From: Ruminococcaceae bacterium HV4-5-B5C
GTDB taxonomy: Bacteria > Bacillota > Clostridia > Oscillospirales > Acutalibacteraceae
Assembly: GCA_900184925.1 (NCBI GenBank)
Contig: FXYJ02000003.1
Location: 1-64,000 of the forward strand
Direction: 5' to 3'
DNA: 64,000 nucleotides
The notes under the pieces are model-generated. The model was not told the DNA's origin. It searched no databases and worked only from the letters and a program-made list of their open reading frames with translations. Numbering within the stretch: position 1 is the stretch's first letter; each line of letters starts with the position of its first letter. Both the position numbers and the translations under genes were made by a program. Below, one piece after another: positions 9,140-17,630 of this stretch.

Positions 9140-9538
9140 TTAGCCGCCTCCCGCCGCGAGCTTTTGGGCGCCCCGGATGATTTCGTCCTTGTGGTCGGCT
9201 TTCATACGCTCGAACCACATACCGCCGCGCTGTGGGTCATAGGAGCGCCCCTGCGCGGTGTTGTAGTACTGCGCGGCTGCATACGGTGCGATATAATTTA
9301 CTTCGCCCGAGCCTACCACAGTGCCAAGCTGCCCGGACTTAATCAGGGCGCCTGTTTTAATCGGCATATAGGGAGAATCAAGGCGGAGCACTTCGGAATC
9401 AACGAACTTTTGAGCGCGGGAAAACTGTTCGGTTTTCTGCTTCCCGAAGTCTTCGTTCCACTGAATTTTGCACGTCGTTTTTCCGGTTTTGATTACCTGA
9501 CCGCGAGGCGTGGAAAATACTATACTGTCGTTTGCCAT
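9140..9538 (-). CDS. minor capsid / neck protein (Minor_capsid_2 type)
   Basis: 132 residues with a basic N-terminal half. The motif MPIKTGALIKSGQLGTVVG followed by NYIAPYAAAQYYN, RGGMWFERMKADHKDEI is the signature of the head-tail joining family annotated as minor capsid protein 2 / HK97-gp10-like. These proteins act in neck assembly. It lies next to the terminator gene and downstream of the Tad2-like gene. Confidence 0.85.
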   Translation of the reverse strand: MANDSIVFSTPRGQVIKTGKTTCKIQWNEDFGKQKTEQFSRAQKFVDSEVLRLDSPYMPIKTGALIKSGQLGTVVGSGEVNYIAPYAAAQYYNTAQGRSYDPQRGGMWFERMKADHKDEIIRGAQKLAAGGG

Positions 9539-9551
9539 AATGGTAGCTCCG

Positions 9552-9797
9552 TTAGTTTACAATTTGCCAATCATCGGCCAGCATATCAGTCTGAGAAGCA
9601 AGCCAAGGAACGCAGCTTTTCGGCGCGTCTGGATTCGTTGTCTGCAGGCCAGTTGTGTCGATGTAAATGTACGGGTGAGTCATTTTGCTGTGAGTGTCCG
9701 GAACCTGCAGCATGATAAAAATGCCTTTGCCGTTCCATCCACGACGGGCACACCTCTTGCCCTGCTTTAATGCTTCAAGTGCTTTACCAAAATTCAT
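9552..9797 (-). CDS. tad2: Tad2-like anti-Thoeris protein (DUF2829)
   Basis: 81 residues matching DUF2829. The signatures are FGKALEALKQGKRCARRGWNGKGIF at the start, then HPYIYIDTTGLQTTN, and the closing PWLASQTDMLADDWQIV. Members of this family (Tad2) bind the cyclic ADP-ribose signal produced by Thoeris defence and so block activation. That is established for the family; activity of this copy is inference. It is unusual in sitting inside the head-completion operon between two neck genes, so it would be made late in infection unless an internal promoter exists. Confidence 0.85.
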   Translation of the reverse strand: MNFGKALEALKQGKRCARRGWNGKGIFIMLQVPDTHSKMTHPYIYIDTTGLQTTNPDAPKSCVPWLASQTDMLADDWQIVN

Positions 9798-9812
9798 AAT
9801 AATTTTCCTTTC

Positions 9813-10220
9813 TTATTTTCCATCAATGCGCCAATGCTGCACGTTTGCCGAGCCGTAACGATTGTCAGCCCATCCGGTCACTGTGAAATGCTCCACGGTG
9901 ATGTTCTTCGGGTCGGGCGTGTCAATCAGGCCGCGCGCAACAATGTCGCCGTTCTGCAGCGTCCACAGGCCCGTCAGAGCCGTTGAATCTGCGGCGGCGT
10001 AATCACTCGGCATGACGTATTTTTTGCCAGAGGGGGCGGACGAGGCCGGAATGCGCACGGCGTAAATGTTTGCGGCAGATAGACCTTTGTCGCCAACACT
10101 TACAGCCTGTTTCCCGTGCCAGTGAACGGTGGGTATCTGTGTACGAAACCATTCATCAAGCCGGGTCGCTTTGTTATAGTGCTTGTTGTAGACGGTGATA
10201 TCAGCGTTTGTCAGCATCAT
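9813..10220 (-). CDS. head-tail joining / minor structural protein (DUF6751-like)
   Basis: About 135 residues. The start MMLTNADITVYNKHYN overlaps the stop of the preceding connector gene (TGATG), indicating coupled translation. A beta-rich C-terminus with ITVEHFTVTGWADNR and QHWRIDGK resembles a small structural protein found at this point in clostridial siphophages. Function in head completion is inferred from position and a remembered family resemblance only. Confidence 0.7.
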   Translation of the reverse strand: MMLTNADITVYNKHYNKATRLDEWFRTQIPTVHWHGKQAVSVGDKGLSAANIYAVRIPASSAPSGKKYVMPSDYAAADSTALTGLWTLQNGDIVARGLIDTPDPKNITVEHFTVTGWADNRYGSANVQHWRIDGK

Positions 10221-10591
10221 CAAAGCCCCCTGTCCATCAGGCCGGTAAACAGCAAATACTGTTCTGCCGCTTCCGCCCACTGGATTTCAAGGGCGTCGCG
10301 AATGTCTTCCGGATTTTGATAGGTGTTACTGTCGCCGTCGACGCTTTCGGACTTAACTGCCGCAGCGTAAGCCGAGGCCTGTTCAGCCTCGACACTCGCT
10401 TTCATAGCATCAGCCACAGCACAGGTAGCCATCTTTACTGCGTTGGTGACGGTGTAACCGGTATTCAACCGGTTATAGGTGAGCCCGTCAATAAAAGTGG
10501 ACGCCCGCCGCGCAAAGGCGGCAAAGGCGTCCGAGGAAATTGCTGTTCCTGCATAAGTGCCGGTGTAATAGGCATAGTCGGCGTATATCAT
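10220..10591 (-). CDS. head-tail connector (Gp6-like)
   Basis: 123 residues, helical, with YADYAYYTGTYAGTAIS at the N-terminus, then AFARRASTFIDGLTYNRL and the helical MATCAVADAMKASVEAEQAS. This layout fits the phage gp6-like head-tail adaptor that binds below the portal. It is the first gene after the capsid gene, as expected. Confidence 0.8.
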   Translation of the reverse strand: MIYADYAYYTGTYAGTAISSDAFAAFARRASTFIDGLTYNRLNTGYTVTNAVKMATCAVADAMKASVEAEQASAYAAAVKSESVDGDSNTYQNPEDIRDALEIQWAEAAEQYLLFTGLMDRGL

Positions 10592-10615
10592 GTTATTCCT
10601 CCTATGCCGCCCGCA

Positions 10616-11797
10616 TTACTGCGAGATCGGCAGAGTAACTGCAACCGGCACAGGTGCGTTCGTGACCGTCACAGTCGCGGACTGGGTGGTGTGGCCGCTT
10701 GCTTTGATCGTTGCCGGATAAGTACCTGCGCGCAGGTGGAACACTGCCGTGCCGTCTGCAGTCGTGGTAACCTTCGAGCCGTTGACATCCACACGTGCAC
10801 CGACAATAGCAGCCGGAGTCTCGGCGTTGTCTTCCACGGTGAAGGTTACAGCGTAATCCGTCGCCGGAGTAGCCGCTTCGATGTATGCGAACGGAACATT
10901 TGCACGGTCTCCGTTCATGCGCGTGGCCGGATTCGGAACGGCCCATCCGAGGCGCATCACGACGCGCAGAGCGATCATGTCCTGCTGTGCGAGGTTGTAA
11001 ATGATTTCTTTCGTGGTCGGGTCCTGAATGACGCCCTGATCGAGCAGCTTGACGGTAATGTCCTGCCGAATGGCATAGACAGCCTGCGAGAAATCACCGG
11101 CGATCATCTGTGCAACGGACGTATCAAACGCACCGTTCTGCGGGAAGGTTAGGGCCGTGCCGTCGAGGGCATACGGGGTAGAGCCTTTCATGTCGGAGAC
11201 AAAAAGCGGGCGCTGGTTGCTGTCTTTCAGGCCGCGCAGAGCCGCTCGGGTCTTGATTGCGGCAATGATGTTGTTCACCATATAGCCCGCATCTTCCACT
11301 TTGGAGATCAGGCCATTGGCACCCATAAGATTGTCATAGGTGATGCCGCCGGACGCGGAAACGTTGTTCCCGGCCTGCCGTGCCAGCGTGATAATGTCAT
11401 TCTGCCACTCACTCGGACGGTTGATACCGAACAGGATAGCCTGGTCGATGCGCTGCCCCATAGCTTCATTGACGCGCGGGGTAACTTCGCCCATAATATC
11501 GTAGCTGGAATCCGAAACGACCGCTTCCGGAATTGGAATGATAACGGCAAGTTCTGCGGCAGTCAAAAACACGTTGTCCCATGCCTGCTGTGCGGTCTGC
11601 TTGAAACCGGTATCGCCGTTGACCCAGTAAGACACCGGAAGCATATCCAGGACGGGAATTTTCGTCTGTTTGCTCGTCATATTCGGCAGTTTACGCATTG
11701 CCGAAAGAACTGCAGACTGCTTCGGAACGTCCTGAAAAATTGTATTTACAAACTGCTGCTGAATAAGGGCTTCCGCCTGTTCTCTTGTAATTGCCAT
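10616..11797 (-). CDS. HK97-fold major capsid protein with C-terminal Ig-like domain
   Basis: 393 residues. Residues 1-310 show the HK97-type capsid pattern: N-terminal helix, KLPNMTSKQTKIPVLDMLP, the conserved AAELAVIIPIPEAVVSDSSYDI, and a C-terminal MIALRVVMRLGWAVPNPATRM segment. Residues about 312-393 (VTFTVEDNAETPAAIVGARV, GTAVFHLRAGTYPATIKASG) form a carboxypeptidase-regulatory or PEGA-like beta-sandwich, probably a surface decoration domain. No long N-terminal delta domain is present, matching a separate scaffold gene upstream. Confidence 0.9.
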   Translation of the reverse strand: MAITREQAEALIQQQFVNTIFQDVPKQSAVLSAMRKLPNMTSKQTKIPVLDMLPVSYWVNGDTGFKQTAQQAWDNVFLTAAELAVIIPIPEAVVSDSSYDIMGEVTPRVNEAMGQRIDQAILFGINRPSEWQNDIITLARQAGNNVSASGGITYDNLMGANGLISKVEDAGYMVNNIIAAIKTRAALRGLKDSNQRPLFVSDMKGSTPYALDGTALTFPQNGAFDTSVAQMIAGDFSQAVYAIRQDITVKLLDQGVIQDPTTKEIIYNLAQQDMIALRVVMRLGWAVPNPATRMNGDRANVPFAYIEAATPATDYAVTFTVEDNAETPAAIVGARVDVNGSKVTTTADGTAVFHLRAGTYPATIKASGHTTQSATVTVTNAPVPVAVTLPISQ

Positions 11798-11816
11798 GTG
11801 TTTTTACACTCCTTTT

Positions 11817-12356
11817 TTACTGTTGCGCGCCGCCGCCAAATGCTTCGCGAATGGCGCTGTTCATTTTTTCGTTGGCAGTGGCCGCGTCGGTTTTTGCACC
11901 CGGCGTGGGGCCACTGATTTTTATAGCGGGGCCGGGTTTATCGTCTTCAAACAGGAACCCGCTGGATTCCTTGATTTTCGTAAGCTGATCGTTCAGACCG
12001 ACGATTTCGTCGCCGTTCTGTTTCAGACCGTCCATGTTCAAATGAGCCTTGACAGCCACAACGTCCTTTGCTTTTGCGGCTTTTAGCGCATCATTGAGCG
12101 CATAGTCAAATTTCAGCGCGTCAATCTTTTTTTGTGCTTCCGTTGCTGCCGTGTCTGCCTTGCTTTTCCAGTCGGGATCGTACCCCACAAGTTTGCCGTT
12201 TGCTGTGTCAAGCTGCGTCTTGAACCCGTCGCGTTCGGTTGTCAGAGTCGTGATGTTGTTCTGCAGTTTTGTGAGATCCGCACCGTGCAGATCCATGATT
12301 TTCTGAACTGTGGCTTCGTCGCTGATTCCAAGAGCAGTAAGGTCTTCTCTTTTCAT
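11817..12356 (-). CDS. capsid scaffolding protein (GP20 family)
   Basis: 179 residues, highly charged and coiled. It has the GP20-type start REDLTALGISDEATVQKIMDLHG, the heptad segment LTKLQNNITTLTTERDGFKTQL, then ALNDALKAAKAKDVVAVKAHL and a Gly/Ala-rich end (REAFGGGAQQ). It assembles inside the prohead and leaves before DNA packaging. The gene is immediately upstream of the capsid gene, the standard order. Confidence 0.9.
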   Translation of the reverse strand: MKREDLTALGISDEATVQKIMDLHGADLTKLQNNITTLTTERDGFKTQLDTANGKLVGYDPDWKSKADTAATEAQKKIDALKFDYALNDALKAAKAKDVVAVKAHLNMDGLKQNGDEIVGLNDQLTKIKESSGFLFEDDKPGPAIKISGPTPGAKTDAATANEKMNSAIREAFGGGAQQ

Positions 12357-12449
12357 TCTTGTTCCTTTCGTCGCTACGCTTTGATAACGGTGGTCGCATC
12401 ACCAGTCGGCACGTCTGATAACACCTGACGTGCAAGGCATATTGGTATG

Positions 12450-12477
12450 AAAAAGCGCCCCGGTTTCCCGGAGCGCC
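12450..12477 (-). terminator. terminator between minor head and scaffold genes
   Basis: A GC-rich stem (GGCGCTCCGGG/CCGGGGCGC type) with an AAA loop is followed by TTTTT on the minus strand. It divides the packaging/portal genes from the scaffold/capsid genes. It may lower readthrough, or a promoter may lie in the ~95 bases before the scaffold gene. Confidence 0.7.
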
Positions 12478-12480
12478 CTG

Positions 12481-13680
12481 TCATGCTGTAGCGTTCTTAT
12501 TTGCCCAAACGGCCTTTTGTGCCTGACTCCTGCCAAACCCGAGCGATTGCTCGCGTTCGCGCTGCCGGTCAAGCCCTGTCTGTTTAAGAAAATCGCGAAG
12601 TTGTTTTTCCTGCTGTTTCAGCTTTACCGATGCCTGGTTGAAATCCGCTTTCATGGCGTTCCGGAGCTTTTCGTCTTCGGAATTCATCCCCTCGGAATAA
12701 CCAGCAAGTTCGCGCTTTGTTGCTCGAATCGTTCGCTCCATGCCGCGCTGCATCTGCGTTGCATCGTAATAGCTGATCTTTTTATCTCCAACTGTGACGG
12801 TGCGGCTGTTGTATTCCTTCAACTGGTCGTGCGGGTATGCCGAAGCGGACAGCCCTTCATAATACGGGTAAAAGCTGTGCCTGCAGTTCCATCCGCACAG
12901 GCCGTCGCCGGTTCCATAACCGGTATTGCTTTCAAAGTCAGGATATTTGCCACTCCCTGACCGGCTGAATACCTTGCCTTGCCATACCTGATGTTCTGGA
13001 CGTGCCCCCGGGTGCGCTGTTGTCTCCACGAGGTCGCAGTTCATATCTCCAGCATACCGCAAAGAGAGCTGTGCGGCTGTCTGGCTCGCACCGGTCAGTG
13101 TTGCACGGCGGACAGCAACGTCAAGTTGGTCTTTCCATCCTGTGGGGTATTGTACCATCGTTCCGGCCTGCGCCGCATTTCTAACGGCGGTACGAATTGC
13201 GGTAACATAATCGAACGTACCGCTTTCGACCTGCATTTCGGACAGTGTGGAAGCCTGTATAAACGCCTGCTGTGCCGTGGTTGCAGTTGTCATAGTCAGA
13301 TTGCGGAGGTGTCCGGCTGTTTTTTGCATTCCTGCCTGTAGCACGGCCGCCGCTGCCGGTGCCTGCTTTATCGGGATAGGGGAGAGGCCTGCAGCTTCGT
13401 AGATTGCGAAATCATATTTCATGGCCTCGATTCCAGCATCTTCAAACAGAGTCTTTACCTGTGCGTCGCTGGAACTGCTCATTTTCGCGACTTCTCGAAT
13501 AATGTCCTCGAGCAACATTCCGGAATCCTGCAGGCGCTGTGCCTGCCATACTGCGGAATCCGTCATGCCACCTGTTTTTACAAGCCTGCGGACGATATCT
13601 CGAAGAACGGTGCGGTCCAGTTGGCTGTAAAGTTCAAGAATGTCCTCAGCAGCAGTGTCGAAATAATCAGGTGGTAGCAT
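12481..13680 (-). CDS. phage minor head protein (Phage_min_cap2 type)
   Basis: About 399 residues, one of the portal-associated minor head proteins. A helical N-terminal half is followed by AHPGARPEHQVWQGKVFSRSG, then TGYGTGDGLCGWNCRHSFYPYYEG, the conserved Cys/His-containing core of the Mu gpF / SPP1 gp7-like family. The C-terminal helices are charged. I chose the ATG with GGTGG five bases upstream; it overlaps the portal stop by 14 bases. It probably helps head morphogenesis or DNA ejection. Confidence 0.85.
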   Translation of the reverse strand: MLPPDYFDTAAEDILELYSQLDRTVLRDIVRRLVKTGGMTDSAVWQAQRLQDSGMLLEDIIREVAKMSSSSDAQVKTLFEDAGIEAMKYDFAIYEAAGLSPIPIKQAPAAAAVLQAGMQKTAGHLRNLTMTTATTAQQAFIQASTLSEMQVESGTFDYVTAIRTAVRNAAQAGTMVQYPTGWKDQLDVAVRRATLTGASQTAAQLSLRYAGDMNCDLVETTAHPGARPEHQVWQGKVFSRSGSGKYPDFESNTGYGTGDGLCGWNCRHSFYPYYEGLSASAYPHDQLKEYNSRTVTVGDKKISYYDATQMQRGMERTIRATKRELAGYSEGMNSEDEKLRNAMKADFNQASVKLKQQEKQLRDFLKQTGLDRQREREQSLGFGRSQAQKAVWANKNATA

Positions 13681-15085
13681 TGCCGCCACCGCCCTGTCCA
13701 AAGCCGAACGGGTTACTCAGATTTGCGCTCTGTTGTGCTTCCGAAGCGATTTCCTTTGCATCTGTTTCGGAATAGTTCTCAAAATCCATCAGATAGCGCC
13801 ACATTGGGAATTTCCCGGCAAGGACATATTGCCAAAACATCTGCTTGCGCTGATTCGGATCGTTGACAATGGAATCGTCCCAGTCATACGCCACACTATA
13901 AGAACCGGCAGGAGCCAATTTATAGAGCGTCGTTAGCTGGTCCATTGCATAAAGCAGATCGTCAAGCGCCGCCTGCAAAGAAAGCTGAATGTCGTGGACG
14001 GTGGAAAAGCTGCGCTGCTTGCTGGCTTCAACTTCTGTCGCTGTTTTTTCGGTGGACTGTGGGTCGGAAAGTGTTCCATACGCAAGACCACACTGAAATT
14101 CAATGCGCTGCAGGATTGTGTTCAGCCCTGCACGATAACTTGCGTCGCGGAGCTGCGGGGCGAATATCTCATAAAAGTTCTGGTCCTTTGAAGCGACGTT
14201 CCTGCGACGATAAAGACGCTTCTGCAGTTGTGGGACTGTGACTTCGCCATTTTCTCCATGCTGCATGAGGTCTTCTGCCAGGTCAACAGCCATCTGGCCG
14301 CCCTCATATTCCCACAGGTAACGTCCATACTGTTCGTCTGCGTCTCGAATGCTGTCAGCCGCTTCGGAATAGACTGATGTGCCAAGAGGACTGTGCCGGT
14401 CGGTCCGGTTGGCCTGCGGAACGCGGAAATAAGCAAATAACGGTCTGTCAACGTTTTCAATGCTCGCGACTGGCTGTATTTCATCCCATTCAGGAACTGC
14501 GGTAAGATCTATCGGCGATCCAATTGAAAAGCTGCTGTGACTTGCAAATGCTTTGTTCTCGATCGTATGTACTCCGTTGCTGAATTCGTGATGTTCTGCA
14601 CGGGTAAAGATTGTATTTTTGCGCTTGATCTGTTCGGTGAAAATTGCACCGGTCATGCGGTTGACTGTATCAAACGTGGTGGGGAAGAAGGAATCGCCCT
14701 GAACAACGTCAATTGCAATTCCATTATTCATAACGTAAGGTTTGAAAACTGCCCCGCCAAGAGCGCCGCCGACTTCAACGTGATGCCGAATGTCTCCGAG
14801 AAACGGGGCAAGCTGTTTCTGTAGATAATCAGCGCGAGGGCTGCCTGAAATTGTGACCTCCATTTCAATCGTAACGAGGCGGGCGAACTCGGAGGCAATA
14901 GCGGCCGGCAGACGCAGACTGTGAATACCTGACTTTTTATTGCACCATGATCCGCCGGTCTCATACATCTGAGACCACAGTTCAATGGCCGAGGACATCT
15001 TATCCGAAAGCACAATATCGGAATCGCCCTGGTTAAACATCTGATTCAGCAAAGAACGCAGCCAGCGCAGCATTTTTTCAAACAA
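13667..15085 (-). CDS. portal protein
   Basis: 472 residues, SPP1 Gp6/A118-type portal. The N-terminal part has KSGIHSLRLPAAIASEFARLVTIE. The central part has VGGALGGAVFKPYVMNNGIAIDVVQGDSFFPTTFD and YFRVPQANRTDRHSPLGTSVYSEAADSI. The C-terminus carries GLAYGTLSDPQSTEKTATEVEASKQRS, the typical portal core motif. It sits between the terminase and minor head genes and forms the dodecameric DNA entry channel. Confidence 0.9.
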   Translation of the reverse strand: MFEKMLRWLRSLLNQMFNQGDSDIVLSDKMSSAIELWSQMYETGGSWCNKKSGIHSLRLPAAIASEFARLVTIEMEVTISGSPRADYLQKQLAPFLGDIRHHVEVGGALGGAVFKPYVMNNGIAIDVVQGDSFFPTTFDTVNRMTGAIFTEQIKRKNTIFTRAEHHEFSNGVHTIENKAFASHSSFSIGSPIDLTAVPEWDEIQPVASIENVDRPLFAYFRVPQANRTDRHSPLGTSVYSEAADSIRDADEQYGRYLWEYEGGQMAVDLAEDLMQHGENGEVTVPQLQKRLYRRRNVASKDQNFYEIFAPQLRDASYRAGLNTILQRIEFQCGLAYGTLSDPQSTEKTATEVEASKQRSFSTVHDIQLSLQAALDDLLYAMDQLTTLYKLAPAGSYSVAYDWDDSIVNDPNQRKQMFWQYVLAGKFPMWRYLMDFENYSETDAKEIASEAQQSANLSNPFGFGQGGGGNATT

Positions 15086-15100
15086 ATTCTATCACCTCCA

Positions 15101-16441
15101 TTAAACCCATGGCACCCATCGGAATTGGCGGGACAATATTGTCGCGCAGAAATACCGCATAGAGTCCATCGCATGGTCGTTCTCCTTAATTACGGCGTCT
15201 TCGCTTTTCTTTTCGTCCCACCGGTACAAGCCAAATTCGCGGATCGTGTCTTTGCAGCTTTCATGAATCTGGATCATCCCCGCATTCAACATTGTTCCGG
15301 TCACGCGAATACCGGCAATCACACTGTTCTCAGCTTGCCAAACATAAAACTTTCCGTGACGCCTGATGCACTCGATGAAAGACGCGGCGGACGGGTCCAC
15401 GATGACGCGCCGGATATAATAGCCGCGCGCCAGTTCTTCCAAAGCAGCGTAGTGTTCTTCATCCGTTTTTTGATGCCCTTCCTTGCGGCTGTCGAAGTAC
15501 GATTCCTTTAGCAGGATTGCCTGCTTCCCTCGGATACACCAGAGCTGCATCGCAGTCGGGTTAATCGTGCCGTAGTCAATGCTGATATAAAACTGACCAT
15601 CCGTCCCGACTGTCGTACCATGCAGGATGTAACGGTCCGGATTATCGGTAAACATGGGGTAGACGCGGCCCTCGGCAACGACCCACAGGCCGCGGATATA
15701 ACGGTCATAGAAAACACCGGAATATTGGCTGCGATAGCGGGCCTTGATTTCTTCGGAAAGAGACAAGTTATCATCCATCGTGAAATGGAGATAGAGGATC
15801 CGACGCTCTTCGTGTTTTTTGATCCAGTTGACATAAAACCAGTGCTGCGGGCCGTCCGGGTTACAATTGAACCAGTATTTAGAGCCTGTCACAGAGCAGC
15901 GGGCCGTTGCCTGGTTGACAAAACTCTCCGGCATTAAGGCAACTTCATCGAAGAATGCCCCGGCAAGCGTTATGCCCTGAATCAGGTCTTGTGAGCGCTC
16001 GTCTTTGCCGCCGAATTGATAGAAATAATTGATTTTATCCCCACACCGTACAATCATCAGATTGTCAGCGCGGCGGTCCTGAACCTTATAGCCCCGTGAT
16101 CTCAGCATCAGGCGCAACCAGAACAGCACGTTTCGGCGGAGTGAACCGATTGTTTTGCCGCAGATAGCAAAATTGTTGCCATCGAATGCGCTCATGGCCC
16201 ACATGACGAACGAAAGAGACATACAGAGTGTTTTCCCGGAGCGGATTGCCCCATCTGCTATAATGCCCTCTGCATTCTTTACCGGGCTTGTAGGGCACCA
16301 CCATGTAAGAACCTGTTTTTGCTTTATGGAGAACGGCTGAAACTTAAAAAAGCTCTGACGGACCTGCCGCCTGAGTTTTACCGCATTGTTGGCTATCGAT
16401 TTTCGAAGTGCTTCAATCTGCAGGTCGATTTTATCCCACAT
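15101..16441 (-). CDS. terL: terminase large subunit
   Basis: 446 residues, PBSX/SPP1-type packaging motor. The ATPase domain has a Walker A-like GAIRSGKTLCMS (about 81-92) and a Walker B-like GAFFDEVALM followed by SFVNQATARCS. The C-terminal RNase H-like nuclease begins at FYISIDYGTINPTAMQ, whose aspartate is the expected metal ligand. A second acidic site is at VIVDPSAASF. It overlaps the small subunit by 11 bases and precedes the portal gene. Confidence 0.95.
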   Translation of the reverse strand: MWDKIDLQIEALRKSIANNAVKLRRQVRQSFFKFQPFSIKQKQVLTWWCPTSPVKNAEGIIADGAIRSGKTLCMSLSFVMWAMSAFDGNNFAICGKTIGSLRRNVLFWLRLMLRSRGYKVQDRRADNLMIVRCGDKINYFYQFGGKDERSQDLIQGITLAGAFFDEVALMPESFVNQATARCSVTGSKYWFNCNPDGPQHWFYVNWIKKHEERRILYLHFTMDDNLSLSEEIKARYRSQYSGVFYDRYIRGLWVVAEGRVYPMFTDNPDRYILHGTTVGTDGQFYISIDYGTINPTAMQLWCIRGKQAILLKESYFDSRKEGHQKTDEEHYAALEELARGYYIRRVIVDPSAASFIECIRRHGKFYVWQAENSVIAGIRVTGTMLNAGMIQIHESCKDTIREFGLYRWDEKKSEDAVIKENDHAMDSMRYFCATILSRQFRWVPWV

Positions 16442-17321
16442 GATTTTTGTCCTTCCAGACTTCCTCGGCCTGGCTATTCAAAGCCGCTTGAAAACCATCA
16501 TCCGGCGGGTTATCGTCGTTTGGCTCCCGAATAGACGACTGCGTTTTGAGCAGTTCAATTTCCAGACGGCGCTTGTCATATTCCTGCTTGTGCCGGTCGT
16601 TCGGATTCATGTTGAAATAGTTCCCGAGCCATTCAAGCGCTTTCATTCGGTCGGCAAGCTTAACACTCGCGCCGTCCTTGCCTTGCTTGACCTCAGAGAG
16701 CAGAGTTCCATCGACTTCTGAGGATTCTTTGAAACGAACGTCATTGACTTCACGGGTGATAGGCTTTTTATCTTTGCCTTTTCCCTCATATAGTGGCCCG
16801 TACGGTGTCATAACGGGAACTTCCGTCCGTCCAAATTCGAGATAGTCGGTAATGTCGGCAAACGCAATGTGCATATATTTTTCGACGATGTCATCCGGCC
16901 CGGCAAGAATCGCCTCGTTGCGAATTTGCTTAAGGCGGGTGATTTCGTTTCGAATACCAGTTTTTACGAGTAGCGCTGGCCCGTTGACATTTGCAGTGCT
17001 GTAATTGCACTCATAGGCTTTTTTATATGACATTGTCGCATTAAACGTTTTCACGTAATGTAAACAGAAAGCCTTTTGCTGGTCTGTCAGCTCCTCGTTA
17101 CTTTCCACAGACTGAATCATTTTTGTTGCAACGCGCTTTTCGCAACGCTTTTTTGCAACGCTGCGTTGCGTCGCAACGTCTCCGAGCTTTCCACGGCTTT
17201 TCCAGCTACGAACGGTTGCCGGTGAAACGTCAAGCTGCTTTGCTATATCGGAAAGACTGGAACCGTTTTGAAACAGTTCGCAGGCTTTTGAAATTTTATC
17301 GTTCACAGCATTGTTCACCAC
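16431..17321 (-). CDS. terS: terminase small subunit
   Basis: 296 residues. An N-terminal helix-turn-helix (ISKACELFQNGSSLSDIAKQLDVSPATVRSWKSRG) is followed by the terminase_2-type domain (ELTDQQKAFCLHYVKTFNATMSYKKAY). A Lys/Glu-rich middle and a C-terminal helix end the protein. It recognises the packaging site in phage DNA. Several in-frame GTG codons crowd the 5' end; 17321 is used but GTG at 17318 or 17306 is possible. A strong terminator lies only 15 bases upstream, so expression needs readthrough or antitermination. Confidence 0.85.
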   Translation of the reverse strand: MVNNAVNDKISKACELFQNGSSLSDIAKQLDVSPATVRSWKSRGKLGDVATQRSVAKKRCEKRVATKMIQSVESNEELTDQQKAFCLHYVKTFNATMSYKKAYECNYSTANVNGPALLVKTGIRNEITRLKQIRNEAILAGPDDIVEKYMHIAFADITDYLEFGRTEVPVMTPYGPLYEGKGKDKKPITREVNDVRFKESSEVDGTLLSEVKQGKDGASVKLADRMKALEWLGNYFNMNPNDRHKQEYDKRRLEIELLKTQSSIREPNDDNPPDDGFQAALNSQAEEVWKDKNHVG

Positions 17322-17335
17322 CTCGCATAGTGAAA

Positions 17336-17362
17336 TAAAAAAGAACGGCCCGAAGGTCGTTC
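17336..17362 (-). terminator. terminator after the tRNA-like RNA and before terS
   Basis: On the minus strand GAACG/CGTTC flanks an A-C mismatch and a CC/GG pair closed by a UUCG tetraloop, followed by TTTTTTATTT. It lies between the tRNA-like RNA and the terminase start. Confidence 0.75.
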
Positions 17363-17373
17363 AGAATAATCGG

Positions 17374-17509
17374 CGTCGGTGGCGGGACTTGAACCCGCGC
17401 CACATAAGAGTTCTAACCGTGCCGACTAAGCTCGGTCTTTGCTCTCATGCGTATCGTCAATGTGATACCGTCGCATTAAGCGGCCGATCTGCCTCTGATC
17501 TACACCGAC
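17374..17509 (-). ncRNA. tRNA-like RNA with greatly enlarged central region
   Basis: On the minus strand the ends pair as a perfect 7-bp acceptor stem (GTCGGTG/CACCGAC). TA at positions 8-9 is followed by a D-arm (GATC, loop AGAGGCA, GATC) and, at the 3' side, a perfect T-arm (GCGGG, loop TTCAAGT, CCCGC). Between D and T arms are about 90 nt rather than about 30. They contain an anticodon-like arm with loop TTAATGC, a GTATC/GATAC hairpin, and a 10-bp helix (CGCATGAGAG with CTCTTATGTG, two G-U pairs) enclosing a CCGA/TCGG hairpin. Total is about 135 nt. It is either a degenerate or interrupted tRNA or a tRNA-mimicking phage RNA; no CCA is encoded. Terminators lie on both sides. Confidence 0.6.
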
Positions 17510-17510
17510 A

Positions 17511-17546
17511 AATAAAACGTGCCCCGTCTGTGCTATCAGGCGGGGC
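17511..17546 (-). terminator. terminator at end of the early operon
   Basis: On the minus strand GCCCCG and CGGGGC pair around a 14-nt loop and are followed by ACGTTTTATTT. It lies 85 bases downstream of the ArpU-like gene and directly in front of the tRNA-like RNA. Confidence 0.65.
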
Positions 17547-17630
17547 GCATCAAGAAAGGGAGAAAGACGTCCAATGAATCCCGTATACTCACTTCTTCAT
17601 TTTTAATTCTATCAGGACATACACGGACAT

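Noticed and set aside
17374..17427. A 52-nt mini-tRNA reading using only GTCGGCA as 5' acceptor
   Set aside because: Only 5 of 7 pairs form and the D-arm is missing; the longer reading with a perfect 7-bp acceptor stem at 17503-17509 fits better.
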